From Saccharicrinis sp963677245 (GTDB taxonomy: Bacteria > Bacteroidota > Bacteroidia > Bacteroidales > Marinilabiliaceae), in contig OY781921.1 of NCBI GenBank assembly GCA_963677245.1, positions 3,720,001 to 3,784,000 of the forward strand: DNA of 64,000 nt. Direction: 5' to 3'. The translations under genes were made by a program, and so were the position numbers. This document shows positions 33,720-42,031 of the stretch, in pieces (position 1 is the stretch's first letter; the number at the start of each line of letters is the position of its first letter). The notes under the pieces are model-generated. The model did no database searches, was not told the DNA's origin, and worked only from the letters and a program-made list of their open reading frames with translations.

Positions 33720-36614
33720 TTATTTTAGTTGGTTAAGGTATTCGCTTGGGGTAATACCAAGTTCTTTTTTAAAGCTTCGGTAAAATGATGATTTTGATTT
33801 AAAACCACACTGTTCAGCAATGGCCATAATGGTGTATACACTCATATCAGCCTTGTTAATACGTATTTTAAATTCTTCTACTCTGTAGTGGTTTATAAAG
33901 TCCCTGAAATTTGTGTTAAGCTCCTGGTTAATAACCTGGGATAATTCGTGTAATGGAACTTCAAGGTAATTGGCCACTTCAGTCTGCTTAAGGTCATCGC
34001 GCAGAAATGGTTGCTGCTTAAGCATATGTTCCTCCAGTCGGGTTTTAATATCTGCTATCATCGTTTCATTCAGTTTCGATGTAGAGTACTTTTCCCTATC
34101 GGATTCTACTTGTTCAGGAATCACTTCTGCACTGTTTTGCTTTTTACGAATAATGAAAATGCCAGCGGCAAGTATTAAAACAATTAAAATTAGCAGGTAA
34201 TATGGATTAAAAAGAGAGGGTTTAATATGAATTTTTAAAGAAGCATCTACTTCATCTTCTCCGGAAGCATTTTTTAATTTAAAAATATAGTTTCCGTGTT
34301 TTAGGTTTTGAAATGTTACTGCATTGGCATCTTCAAGTTCTTTCCATTCCTTGTTATAACCTTCCAGTTTATATAAATACGTGTTTTGAGGATTAACAAA
34401 GTTAATGGTATGAAAGCTGAATGTAAACGTGTTTTCGTTTGATTTTAGAAGAATTGATTCTGTTTCGAAAAGAGGGTTTTCTAAAAGAATACGTCCGTTA
34501 AACTCCTGGCCAGATAACACCGGTTTGTTGTCAATATATAAAGCATCCAAAATGACTTTTTTGTAATGTGACTGAGATGTTTCGGGAATCAGATCCGGAT
34601 TGAAAGTCAGAATTCCGTTTATAGTTCCATAACAGAAGTATCCATTTTGTAAGGCGCATACCGAACCTCTTTTAAATTCGTCATCCAATATGCCATTTCC
34701 TTTACCAAAAGTCCTGATATGCCCCTCTGGTGAAATTCGGGCAATATTCTTCTGGGTAGCTACCCAAATATTACCTCTGCTATCTTCTTCTGCTGCCATC
34801 ACCACATTATCCGGAAGTCCTTCTGATTGCGCATATGTTTTTATGGAATCTAATTTAGCGTTAAGTACGGATATGCCTTTACCTTCTGTACTCACCCAAA
34901 TCTGTCCTTTAGAATCTTCCATAATATGGTTAATTCGGCATTCATTAACGACTGAATAATCAGAAAAGTGTTCGAAGAAAGGAACTTTGGTGGATTTATA
35001 CTTTTCCAAGTCAAACATATCTAGTCCTAAATAGGTACCTGCAAAAAGTCTGTTGTGGCTATCTATTAACAAAGAAATAACCATATTACCTTTTATACTT
35101 GTGCTATCATTGGGATCGTGCTGATACTTAATAATTGTATGATCATCTCGATTGAAATTAACAACACCAATCTCCTGAGTTGTTAACCACAAATTTTGAT
35201 CATTATCTTCTTTAATTCTCCAAAAGCAATCCAGGCCATATTGATCGGAAGAGTTAATGACTACTTTTTCTTTGCTATATCCATTGCGGTTTTTAGTAAG
35301 TTTTAAAAGCCCGCCTGTCCATGTTCCAGCCCATATGGTATTGTTTTTATCCTGATAAACATCCAGAACTTTTTCAGCTACTTCAACAGTACCTTTTTCA
35401 GGAGAATGCATAAACTCACCTTTGGAGTTTATGGTTTGACTTTGGATTCCACCATAATAGGTTCCGTATAAAAGTTTGTCTTCATCTAATTCCAGAATGG
35501 AGGTAACCATTTTGCCGGATTTACTATTAGCTTCAGTATAGTCGTAATTAAAAATACTTTTTTGTAATGAGGTTTTGATAACACCATCGTCACGAGTACC
35601 AATCCAAACCTGGTGTTTCTTATCGATATAAACCGTTGTTTGCTCTTTAGGAGATATTGAAGACAAATTGAGCTTGGTAACTAAACTATGGTTTGTGGGA
35701 TTGAATATGTAAGTCTGATCTCCAATCACCCATAAGTTTCCATATTCGTCCTGCGCTTGTTTTAAAGCATATGATGTATGAAAAGTTTTAAGTAGGGAGA
35801 GCTTTACTTCATTTTCTTTAGAATGATCTCCAAATAGATAAAGTTTATCATCGCAATTTACCCAGTAATCGCCATTGGCAGTAATGATTGCCTTTTTACT
35901 TTTTCGATCAAAACCAGAAACTTCCGGATATGAGAAGTGTGTAAAAGAATCATTTTTTGCATTGTAAAGCTTGATGGAATCACTTCTGGAAAAGAGAATT
36001 AATCGCGACTGCTCATCTAAACCAAAGTCTGTAATGCCTTCTTTAACCAGGAAAGGATATCGGGTAAATTCAACCTGTTTTGTACCTTGAGTAATATCAA
36101 AGGAACTTAAATCCAATCGACTTAAGCCATTTTCATCTGATGAAATCCAAAGAAAGTTATGGATACTATCATAATACAAATATGAAATGGTATTGTGGAT
36201 TAGACTATGGGCATTTTCTTTATCCGAAACGAATTGATAAAAACGGTTTGTTTTATAATCATATAAATTTAATCCGGCCGTGGTTCCAACCCAGACTCTG
36301 TTGTCAGCATCAATTTCTAAAGCATGTACCCGGTTACTGCATAAACTGGTAGAATCATTTTCATTATGAAGATAGGTGGTAAAATGGGAGCCATCGTATC
36401 TGGCCAAACCATCATAGGTAGCCATCCAAATATATCCCAGGTGATCTTCTACAAAATCAACAACTGTATTGTTGCATAAACCATCTTTGCTACTTAGTTT
36501 CTGAAAACTAAGTTTATTGTAGTCGATTGATTGAGCGTGAATAGCTTGAACAATAGCAAGGAAACAGAAAAATGTAAATAATATTTTCAACCGTATGTGA
36601 GTAAATCTTGCCAT
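33720..36614 (-). CDS. Membrane-anchored sensor regulator: propeller, Y_Y_Y, TM, AraC HTH
   Basis: A 964-residue protein. Signal/anchor peptide 1-28 (LKILFTFFCFLAIVQAIHA). Residues about 35-730 are two-component-regulator propeller repeats (DHLGYIWMATYDGLARYDG, NRVWVGTTAGLNLYD, GQIWVSTEGKGISVL). A Y_Y_Y domain lies at about 735-795 (YLYKLEGYNKEWKELED), one membrane segment at about 803-822, then an AraC-type DNA-binding domain to the end (about 865-964, ending IMAIAEQCGFKSKSSFYRSF). Hybrid two-component systems of Bacteroidota have the same periplasmic part but carry kinase and receiver domains before the AraC domain; here the linker between membrane and HTH is only about 45 residues and contains neither. 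It should therefore act as a one-component membrane-bound regulator of nearby carbohydrate genes. Confidence 0.88.
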   Translation of the reverse strand: MARFTHIRLKILFTFFCFLAIVQAIHAQSIDYNKLSFQKLSSKDGLCNNTVVDFVEDHLGYIWMATYDGLARYDGSHFTTYLHNENDSTSLCSNRVHALEIDADNRVWVGTTAGLNLYDYKTNRFYQFVSDKENAHSLIHNTISYLYYDSIHNFLWISSDENGLSRLDLSSFDITQGTKQVEFTRYPFLVKEGITDFGLDEQSRLILFSRSDSIKLYNAKNDSFTHFSYPEVSGFDRKSKKAIITANGDYWVNCDDKLYLFGDHSKENEVKLSLLKTFHTSYALKQAQDEYGNLWVIGDQTYIFNPTNHSLVTKLNLSSISPKEQTTVYIDKKHQVWIGTRDDGVIKTSLQKSIFNYDYTEANSKSGKMVTSILELDEDKLLYGTYYGGIQSQTINSKGEFMHSPEKGTVEVAEKVLDVYQDKNNTIWAGTWTGGLLKLTKNRNGYSKEKVVINSSDQYGLDCFWRIKEDNDQNLWLTTQEIGVVNFNRDDHTIIKYQHDPNDSTSIKGNMVISLLIDSHNRLFAGTYLGLDMFDLEKYKSTKVPFFEHFSDYSVVNECRINHIMEDSKGQIWVSTEGKGISVLNAKLDSIKTYAQSEGLPDNVVMAAEEDSRGNIWVATQKNIARISPEGHIRTFGKGNGILDDEFKRGSVCALQNGYFCYGTINGILTFNPDLIPETSQSHYKKVILDALYIDNKPVLSGQEFNGRILLENPLFETESILLKSNENTFTFSFHTINFVNPQNTYLYKLEGYNKEWKELEDANAVTFQNLKHGNYIFKLKNASGEDEVDASLKIHIKPSLFNPYYLLILIVLILAAGIFIIRKKQNSAEVIPEQVESDREKYSTSKLNETMIADIKTRLEEHMLKQQPFLRDDLKQTEVANYLEVPLHELSQVINQELNTNFRDFINHYRVEEFKIRINKADMSVYTIMAIAEQCGFKSKSSFYRSFKKELGITPSEYLNQLK

Positions 36615-36665
36615 TAGTTTTTCTTAATGCTCATTGTTAAAAGTTGGTTAGAAAACCAGGTGATA

Positions 36666-37217
36666 TTATTTAACTCTGTTTGGGTTGTTGGCAATAAATT
36701 CTTTCCAGCTTTTTACGGTTTTACCTTTCTGAATGTTTTTGTTCTGAAAAAAGTGACATAAAGCTGCGGCAACACCATCTGTTGCATCCAGATATTTCGG
36801 CTCAGCTTCTATTTTTAAATATTGCGATAAAAAATGAGCCACTTGTTCTTTACTTGCCCCACCGTTTCCGGTTATAGCTTGTTTAATCTTTAAGGGTGCA
36901 TACTCAAAAACTGGCAGATCTCTGGAAAGTGCAGCAGCCATAGCTACACCCTGAGCTCTTCCTAACTTAAGCATTGATTGCACATTTTTACCAAAGAAAG
37001 GTGCTTCAATGGCTAGCTCATCAGGTAGGTACTGATCGCACAATCGCACAACGGTATCGTATATTTTTTTTAGTTTGATGTAATGATTGTCGTATTTTTT
37101 TAGTTCCAGCACGCCCATAGACATTAAAGATGGCTTATTACCTTTTATTTTAATAACGCCATATCCCATAACAGTTGTGCCGGGATCAATACCTAAAATA
37201 ATTTTTTCTTTAATCAC
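36666..37217 (-). CDS. ruvC: Holliday junction resolvase RuvC
   Basis: Endonuclease that cleaves four-way DNA junctions with the RuvAB motor. 183 residues. The RNase-H-like acidic residues are visible: Asp11 in LGIDPGTTVMGYGV, Glu in ELAIEAPFFGKNVQSMLKLG, and the C-terminal pair in DATDGVAAALCHF. The basic KIKQAITGNGGASKEQV loop is typical. It lies six bases downstream of the DUF4286 gene on the minus strand and is probably co-transcribed with it. Confidence 0.95.
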   Translation of the reverse strand: MIKEKIILGIDPGTTVMGYGVIKIKGNKPSLMSMGVLELKKYDNHYIKLKKIYDTVVRLCDQYLPDELAIEAPFFGKNVQSMLKLGRAQGVAMAAALSRDLPVFEYAPLKIKQAITGNGGASKEQVAHFLSQYLKIEAEPKYLDATDGVAAALCHFFQNKNIQKGKTVKSWKEFIANNPNRVK

Positions 37218-37223
37218 GCAATT

Positions 37224-37523
37224 TTAAATTGACTTTAAAATAGTACTAAAGTAAACGGCTTCCTGACCAAATTCTGTGGCCATCTGACCTAAAACAGTTG
37301 GTGATTGCTTATTAATAGTCTCCAGCTCGCTGGGTGTACTCACCTTCCATTGTACTGAAATGGTTTTGTGATCACCTTTATCATTTGATAATACCTCAAA
37401 GGCATTTACTTCGCAAGCAGGAAGTAGTGTTTTAAATAATGGTTTATACGTATTATTCAGCCAGTATTGCCAATCGCTAAATTTGTTGTGACTAACTACA
37501 AATGTGGTATTAAATATAAACAT
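37224..37523 (-). CDS. DUF4286 family protein
   Basis: A 99-residue protein with a ferredoxin-like strand order: MFIFNTTFVV, SDWQYWLNNTYKPLF, and a central FEVLSNDKGDHKTISVQWKV, which fits the DUF4286 family common next to ruvC in Bacteroidota. There is no signal peptide, metal motif or catalytic residue. The function is unknown; the short gap to ruvC suggests co-expression only. Confidence 0.75.
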   Translation of the reverse strand: MFIFNTTFVVSHNKFSDWQYWLNNTYKPLFKTLLPACEVNAFEVLSNDKGDHKTISVQWKVSTPSELETINKQSPTVLGQMATEFGQEAVYFSTILKSI

Positions 37524-37558
37524 AACGTCCTTTGTTTTTCTTCCCCTCTATATAAATG

Positions 37559-37591
37559 AAAAGGGTAATGCTTAAAAAGAATTACCCTTTT
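37559..37591 (-). terminator. Terminator of serS
   Basis: AAAAGGGTAAT (37559-37569) pairs perfectly with ATTACCCTTTT (37581-37591), just after the serS stop on the minus strand. Confidence 0.85.
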
Positions 37592-37597
37592 GTATGT

Positions 37598-38872
37598 CTA
37601 TTTTATCATGTCAAATCCACAGTATGGAACCAATACCTCAGGTATTTTAATTCCATCAGGAGTTTGATTATTCTCTAATATGGCAGCAACAATTCTTGGT
37701 AAAGCCAATGCACTTCCGTTTAAGGTATGTGCTAGTTCCGCTTTTTTCATATCCTTACCCTTGTAACGACATTTTAGTCTGTTAGCCTGATAGTTTTCAA
37801 AGTTAGAAACTGAGCTTACTTCTAACCAACGTTCCTGTGCTGCAGAGTACACCTCAAAATCGAAAGTAAGTGCAGATGTAAAGCTTATATCACCACCGCA
37901 TAAACGAAGTATGCGATATGGTAAGCCTAATTTGTTTACTAAATTTTCTACATGTGCCACCATGCCATCTAAGGCTTCGTATGATTTTTCAGGATGCGAA
38001 ATCTGAACAATCTCTACTTTGTCAAACTGGTGTAAACGATTTAAACCACGTACATGTGCTCCCCATGAACCTGCTTCGCGACGAAAGCAAGGTGTGTAAG
38101 CCATGTTTTTTAATGGTAAATCTTCTTCGTTGATAATCTCATCACGATATATATTGGTAACCGGTACTTCAGCAGTTGGAATCAGGTATAAATTATCAGC
38201 TGTTGCATGATACATCATACCTTCTTTATCCGGTAACTGTCCTGTACCAAAGCCAGAATCTTCATTAACAACAATCGGGGGAAGTACTTCGTTGTAGCCT
38301 GCTTTTTCGCCTTCATCTAAAAAGAAATTAATTAAAGCACGTTGTAAGCGAGCTCCTTTTCCCTTGTAAACGGGAAATCCGGCACCGGTTATCTTCGTAC
38401 CTAATTTAAAATCGATGATATCATATTTTTCAATCAATTCCCAATGAGGTAATTTTTCACCTTCAATTTCCTTGATTGTGCCACCTTCTTTAATTATTTC
38501 GTTGTCATCTTCACTGTTACCTTCAGGAACAGATGGATGAGGAATGTTAGGCAGCTTTACTACTTCGCTATCTAATTCCGTATTAATTTCAGTTAGCTGC
38601 GTATTCAGTTCTTTGATAATTTCTTTGAGTTCCGAGGTTTTGGATTTAGCCTCGTTAGCTTCTTGTGCTTTACCTTGTTTAAAAAGCATTCCAATTTCTT
38701 TGGAAAGAGCATTCATTTCTGATTGCTTCTGATCAACGGTGCTTTGCGTTGATTTTCTTTTGTTATCAAGGTTAATGATATTTTCAACCGTTTCTGCAGC
38801 ATCAAAACGCTTTACTTTAAGGCGTTTAATAACTTCGTCTTTATTTTCTTGAATAAATTTTAGCGTAAGCAT
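37598..38872 (-). CDS. serS: Seryl-tRNA synthetase
   Basis: Charges tRNA-Ser. 424 residues, normal length. Residues about 25-110 form the long antiparallel coiled coil that recognises the tRNA long arm (DNKRKSTQSTVDQKQSEMNA and later heptads). The class II motifs follow: motif 1 around GKGARLQRALINFFLDEG, motif 2 YTPCFRREAGSWGAHVRGLN, and motif 3 NGSALALPRIVAAILENNQ. It is monocistronic, bounded by terminators on both sides. Confidence 0.97.
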   Translation of the reverse strand: MLTLKFIQENKDEVIKRLKVKRFDAAETVENIINLDNKRKSTQSTVDQKQSEMNALSKEIGMLFKQGKAQEANEAKSKTSELKEIIKELNTQLTEINTELDSEVVKLPNIPHPSVPEGNSEDDNEIIKEGGTIKEIEGEKLPHWELIEKYDIIDFKLGTKITGAGFPVYKGKGARLQRALINFFLDEGEKAGYNEVLPPIVVNEDSGFGTGQLPDKEGMMYHATADNLYLIPTAEVPVTNIYRDEIINEEDLPLKNMAYTPCFRREAGSWGAHVRGLNRLHQFDKVEIVQISHPEKSYEALDGMVAHVENLVNKLGLPYRILRLCGGDISFTSALTFDFEVYSAAQERWLEVSSVSNFENYQANRLKCRYKGKDMKKAELAHTLNGSALALPRIVAAILENNQTPDGIKIPEVLVPYCGFDMIK

Positions 38873-38904
38873 TATTAGGCGTTATTGTATTGTTGATATA
38901 AGGA

Positions 38905-38952
38905 TAAAAAAAATCTCCTGAATTCGTTACGAAAGTAACAAAAACAGGAGAC
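38905..38952 (-). terminator. Terminator of rplU-rpmA
   Basis: Minus-strand hairpin with outer TCTCCTG/CAGGAGA and inner GTTAC/GTAAC stem (tetraloop-like TTTC on the minus strand), followed by eight T. Confidence 0.85.
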
Positions 38953-38976
38953 TCATAAAATCTTTCGAAATCTTTT

Positions 38977-39240
38977 TTATTCAGCAGCAAAAGGTTCTAC
39001 TGATACATAAGATTTGTCGTTTCTTTTCTTACGGAATGTAACTGTTCCATCAACAAGTGCAAATAAAGTGTGGTCTTTACCCATACCCACGTTGTCACCT
39101 GCGAAATGCTGAGTCCCTCTTTGACGAACGATGATGTTTCCAGCTTTAGCAGCTTGACCACCAAAGATTTTAACACCTAAACGTTTACTTTCGGACTCTC
39201 TACCGTTTTTCGAACTACCGACTCCTTTTTTATGTGCCAT
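38977..39240 (-). CDS. rpmA: 50S ribosomal protein bL27
   Basis: 87-residue ribosomal protein at the peptidyl-transferase centre. The N-terminus MAHKKGVGSSKNGRESESKR, the core IIVRQRGTQHFAGDNVGMGK and DHTLFALVDGTVTFRKK are typical. The mature start needs no cleavable extension. It is second in the rplU-rpmA operon, 19 bases after rplU. Confidence 0.97.
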   Translation of the reverse strand: MAHKKGVGSSKNGRESESKRLGVKIFGGQAAKAGNIIVRQRGTQHFAGDNVGMGKDHTLFALVDGTVTFRKKRNDKSYVSVEPFAAE

Positions 39241-39259
39241 CTTATTCTAATTTTTTTAA

Positions 39260-39574
39260 TTATCCAACTAAAATATCTTCAATTTGAATTTGAGAAAACT
39301 GTTGACGGTGACCATTTTTCTTTTTGTAACCTTTTCTTCTTTTCTTTTTGAAAACGATTACTTTATCACCTTTAACGTGAGAAAGAACCTTTGCGGTTAC
39401 TTTAGCACCTTCAACAACAGGAGCACCTACTTGTACATTTCCGTCATTGTCAACTAAAATTACTTTTTCAAACTCAACAGCAGCTCCTTCTTCTTGAGCC
39501 AAACGATGAACATAAATCTTGCTGTCTTTTTCTACTTTAAATTGTTGTCCTGCAATATCTACAATCGCGTACAT
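39260..39574 (-). CDS. rplU: 50S ribosomal protein bL21
   Basis: 104-residue large-subunit protein that binds 23S rRNA. The sequence MYAIVDIAGQQFKVEKDSKI, then VILVDNDGNVQVGAPVVEGA and the basic FKKKRRKGYKKKNGHRQ, fits bL21. The start is the ATG at 39574; the codon before it is GTG and would add one extra Met. It sits behind a full consensus promoter and about 85 bases of 5' leader with a possible nested hairpin, consistent with the autoregulatory leaders common for ribosomal protein operons. Confidence 0.97.
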   Translation of the reverse strand: MYAIVDIAGQQFKVEKDSKIYVHRLAQEEGAAVEFEKVILVDNDGNVQVGAPVVEGAKVTAKVLSHVKGDKVIVFKKKRRKGYKKKNGHRQQFSQIQIEDILVG

Positions 39575-39601
39575 CACAAATCATTTAAAAATTTCATCCA
39601 G

Positions 39602-39645
39602 AAGGCGGGCTTTTTCACTCATTATCAGCCACTTTGTTAAGCCTT
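39602..39645 (-). promoter_or_regulatory. Possible structured leader of rplU-rpmA
   Basis: In the minus-strand leader, AAGGC pairs with GCCTT (outer stem, plus-strand 39641-39645 with 39602-39606) and GGCT pairs with AGCC (inner stem, 39627-39630 with 39608-39611), with an asymmetric internal loop. It lies 28 bases before the start codon and may be the target of bL21 or bL27 feedback. Confidence 0.45.
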
Positions 39646-39663
39646 ACAAGAAACATTGGAGCA

Positions 39664-39694
39664 CAAAAGTACACAATAATTTTATTCTCGCAAA
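39664..39694 (-). promoter_or_regulatory. Promoter of rplU-rpmA
   Basis: Minus strand TTTG (39691-39694), spacer 19, TACTTTTG (39664-39671): full consensus. Confidence 0.8.
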
Positions 39695-39793
39695 AAATAT
39701 TTTTTATAAAAGTATGAATTTCAGTTGACTTACTCTTGAATTTAGGATAGAAACAGGTGTTCTTGGCTTGTTATTATTAGTACTTTTACGGAA

Positions 39794-39828
39794 TTGCCGG
39801 TTCGTCTTAAAACATTTTGCTATATTTG
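39794..39828 (+). promoter_or_regulatory. Promoter candidate for the bifunctional nuclease family gene
   Basis: TATATTTG (39821-39828) is an exact -7 box; the best -33 is a TTG at 39794 with a 24-base spacer. The ATG lies 47 bases downstream. Confidence 0.5.
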
Positions 39829-39875
39829 TTTTAATTAAGAATTAAACAATCACCTTCGCTTTACGAAGTTAATTT

Positions 39876-40466
39876 ATGAGCAAGAAAAAAATAAAACTGA
39901 ATATTCTTGGCTTGTCTTATAGCCAAACTCAATCTGGTGCGTATGCGCTTGTTTTAGCAGAGGAAGATGGGGAACGCAGAATTCCTATAATTATAGGAGG
40001 GGTAGAAGCTCAGTCTATTGCCATTAAATTAGAGGGTTTAGAACCTCCTCGACCACTTACACATGATTTGTTTTTAAATTTTTCAAAAGCATTTGGAATT
40101 GAAATTATAGAGGTGGTTATCTATAAGTTAGAGGAAGGAATATTTTACTCGGAACTGGTTTGTAAAAAAGATGGAGAGCAATTGAGAATTGATTCCAGAA
40201 CTTCGGATGCCGTAGCGTTGTCTTTACGTTTCAACTGTCCTATTTATACTTACGAATCTATTATAGAATCGGCGGGTATCGTACTAGATGTAAATAAGGA
40301 TCAAGAAATTGAATTGGAAGTAGACGATCAGGGTAAGGGTGAGTCGAAGTATGGCAAGAAGTCTTTGGATGAATTAAATAAATTGCTGGAAGAGGCTGTA
40401 ACAAACGAAGACTACGAAAAAGCTTCTGAAATTAGGGATGAGATACAGCGTAGAAGTGCATCCTAA
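39876..40466 (+). CDS. Bifunctional nuclease (BFN/DUF151) family protein with UVR motif
   Basis: A 196-residue cytoplasmic protein. Residues about 5-135 match the BFN/DUF151 domain (LNILGLSYSQTQSGAYALVL, then RRIPIIIGGVEAQSIAIKLE and RIDSRTSDAVALSLRFNCPI), named after a plant nuclease but of uncertain bacterial role. Residues about 160-196 form a UvrB/UvrC-type helical hairpin (LNKLLEEAVTNEDYEKASEI), a protein-protein interaction motif. It is followed after 21 bases by a nucleoside transporter gene, so the two probably share a transcript. Confidence 0.85.
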   Translation: MSKKKIKLNILGLSYSQTQSGAYALVLAEEDGERRIPIIIGGVEAQSIAIKLEGLEPPRPLTHDLFLNFSKAFGIEIIEVVIYKLEEGIFYSELVCKKDGEQLRIDSRTSDAVALSLRFNCPIYTYESIIESAGIVLDVNKDQEIELEVDDQGKGESKYGKKSLDELNKLLEEAVTNEDYEKASEIRDEIQRRSAS

Positions 40467-40487
40467 TTACCATTTACACACATTATC

Positions 40488-41885
40488 ATGATTAAAAAAA
40501 TAACTGCGGCTGTTATAATTATTTTAACAGCTGTATCTCAACCTGCTTTGGCTAATAATGTTGTTGATGCAGCACAAAGTGGAGGTTTTTCAATTGTAAG
40601 TTTATTGCGTGGAGCACTAGGAATGCTCGTTCTTATTGCAATTGCATGGCTATTTAGCTCAAATAAAAAAGCCATCAACTGGAAAGTGGTTGGCGTAGGA
40701 TTGTTTATACAGCTTTTTTTAGCAGTGTCTATTTTAAATATTCCATTTGTACAATCCTTCTTTGAATTTATAAGTAAACTGTTTGTTCAAATACTGAACT
40801 TTACAGAAGCGGGTACTGCATTCTTATTTAAAAGTTTTGGTACTGGAGAAATTGAGTCGCCTTTATTAAACTTTGCAGTAACTATTTTACCGACCATTGT
40901 ATTCTTCTCAGCATTAACGAGTTTGTTGTTTTATTTTGGAATTATCCAGAAGGTTGTGTATGTGCTGGCATGGGCAATGACTAAATTAATGCGTTTGTCA
41001 GGTGCTGAAAGTTTATCTGTTGCAGGTAATATCTTTTTAGGTCAAACGGAATCTCCATTGATGATTAAGGCTTACCTCGATAAGATGAATTGGTCAGAAA
41101 TGTTACTGGTTATGTCAGGAGGAATGGCTACGCTGGCAGGGGGTGTTTTAGCTGTGTATATCAAAATTCTTGGAGGAGGTGTTCCTGCGCAAGAGGTGAT
41201 GTATGCCAAGCACCTATTAGCTGCCTCCATAATGGCTGCTCCGGGAGTGGTTGTTATCTCGAAAATATTATTGCCTCAGACTGATAAAATAGATAATGAG
41301 GTAAAAGTTAGTAAAGAAAAGATTGGTAAAAATGTATTGGATGCCATATCAAACGGAACCACAGAAGGCCTTAAGCTGGCTGTTAATGTAGGAGCCATGC
41401 TGTTGGTTTTTATTTCGTTTATTGCCATGTTAAATTATATCTTTTTAAAAATTGGGCACTATTCACATTTAAATGAAATAATTGCAGCATCAACTGGTGG
41501 AGAATATAAAGAGTTGAGTTTACAATTTATCCTGGGATATATTTTTGCTCCTATTATGTGGTTGATAGGTGTGTGCTCTGAGGATATTGATCTAGTGGGG
41601 AGAGTATTAGGTGAAAAATTAATCATGACCGAATTTATTGGTTATGTGAGTTTAGGAGAATTAAAAGAAGCAGGAGCCTTTGTTCAACAAAAATCAATTT
41701 ATATAGCCACTTATGTTCTATGTGGTTTTGCTAATTTTGCTTCCATTGGAATACAGATTGGAGGGATTGGAGCTTTAGCGCCTAAGCAAAGATTAACACT
41801 AACACAATTAGGCTTACGTGCACTGCTGGCAGGAACATTAGCATCCTTACTTTCTGCTACAATAGTGGGTATGATACTTGGATAA
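40488..41885 (+). CDS. Concentrative nucleoside transporter (NupC/CNT family)
   Basis: A 465-residue membrane protein that should import nucleosides with a proton or sodium. It begins with a hydrophobic MIKKITAAVIIILTAVSQPALA segment resembling a signal peptide, as seen in CNT proteins of Bacteroidota, then about nine further membrane helices. CNT signatures include LFYFGIIQKVVYVLAWAMTK, SLSVAGNIFLGQTESPLMIK (first re-entrant nucleoside/cation site) and the late CGFANFASIGIQIGGIGALA (second repeat). Ion and nucleoside specificity are not readable. Confidence 0.92.
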   Translation: MIKKITAAVIIILTAVSQPALANNVVDAAQSGGFSIVSLLRGALGMLVLIAIAWLFSSNKKAINWKVVGVGLFIQLFLAVSILNIPFVQSFFEFISKLFVQILNFTEAGTAFLFKSFGTGEIESPLLNFAVTILPTIVFFSALTSLLFYFGIIQKVVYVLAWAMTKLMRLSGAESLSVAGNIFLGQTESPLMIKAYLDKMNWSEMLLVMSGGMATLAGGVLAVYIKILGGGVPAQEVMYAKHLLAASIMAAPGVVVISKILLPQTDKIDNEVKVSKEKIGKNVLDAISNGTTEGLKLAVNVGAMLLVFISFIAMLNYIFLKIGHYSHLNEIIAASTGGEYKELSLQFILGYIFAPIMWLIGVCSEDIDLVGRVLGEKLIMTEFIGYVSLGELKEAGAFVQQKSIYIATYVLCGFANFASIGIQIGGIGALAPKQRLTLTQLGLRALLAGTLASLLSATIVGMILG

Positions 41886-41909
41886 TAATTACTTTAGTTA
41901 AGATATTGG

Positions 41910-41943
41910 AGCCGGATGTTTTTAATAGCATTCGGCTTTTTTT
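41910..41943 (+). terminator. Terminator after the nucleoside transporter
   Basis: AGCCGGATG (41910-41918) pairs with CATTCGGCT (41929-41937), one wobble, then seven T. Confidence 0.88.
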
Positions 41944-42031
41944 GTTTCGAACTTGTAACTTCTTGATCATATGAAGCGTCTCATTTTTATCGCGTGTAGA
42001 TTTTTTAACTTGAAAACTAAATTTGAGAAAA

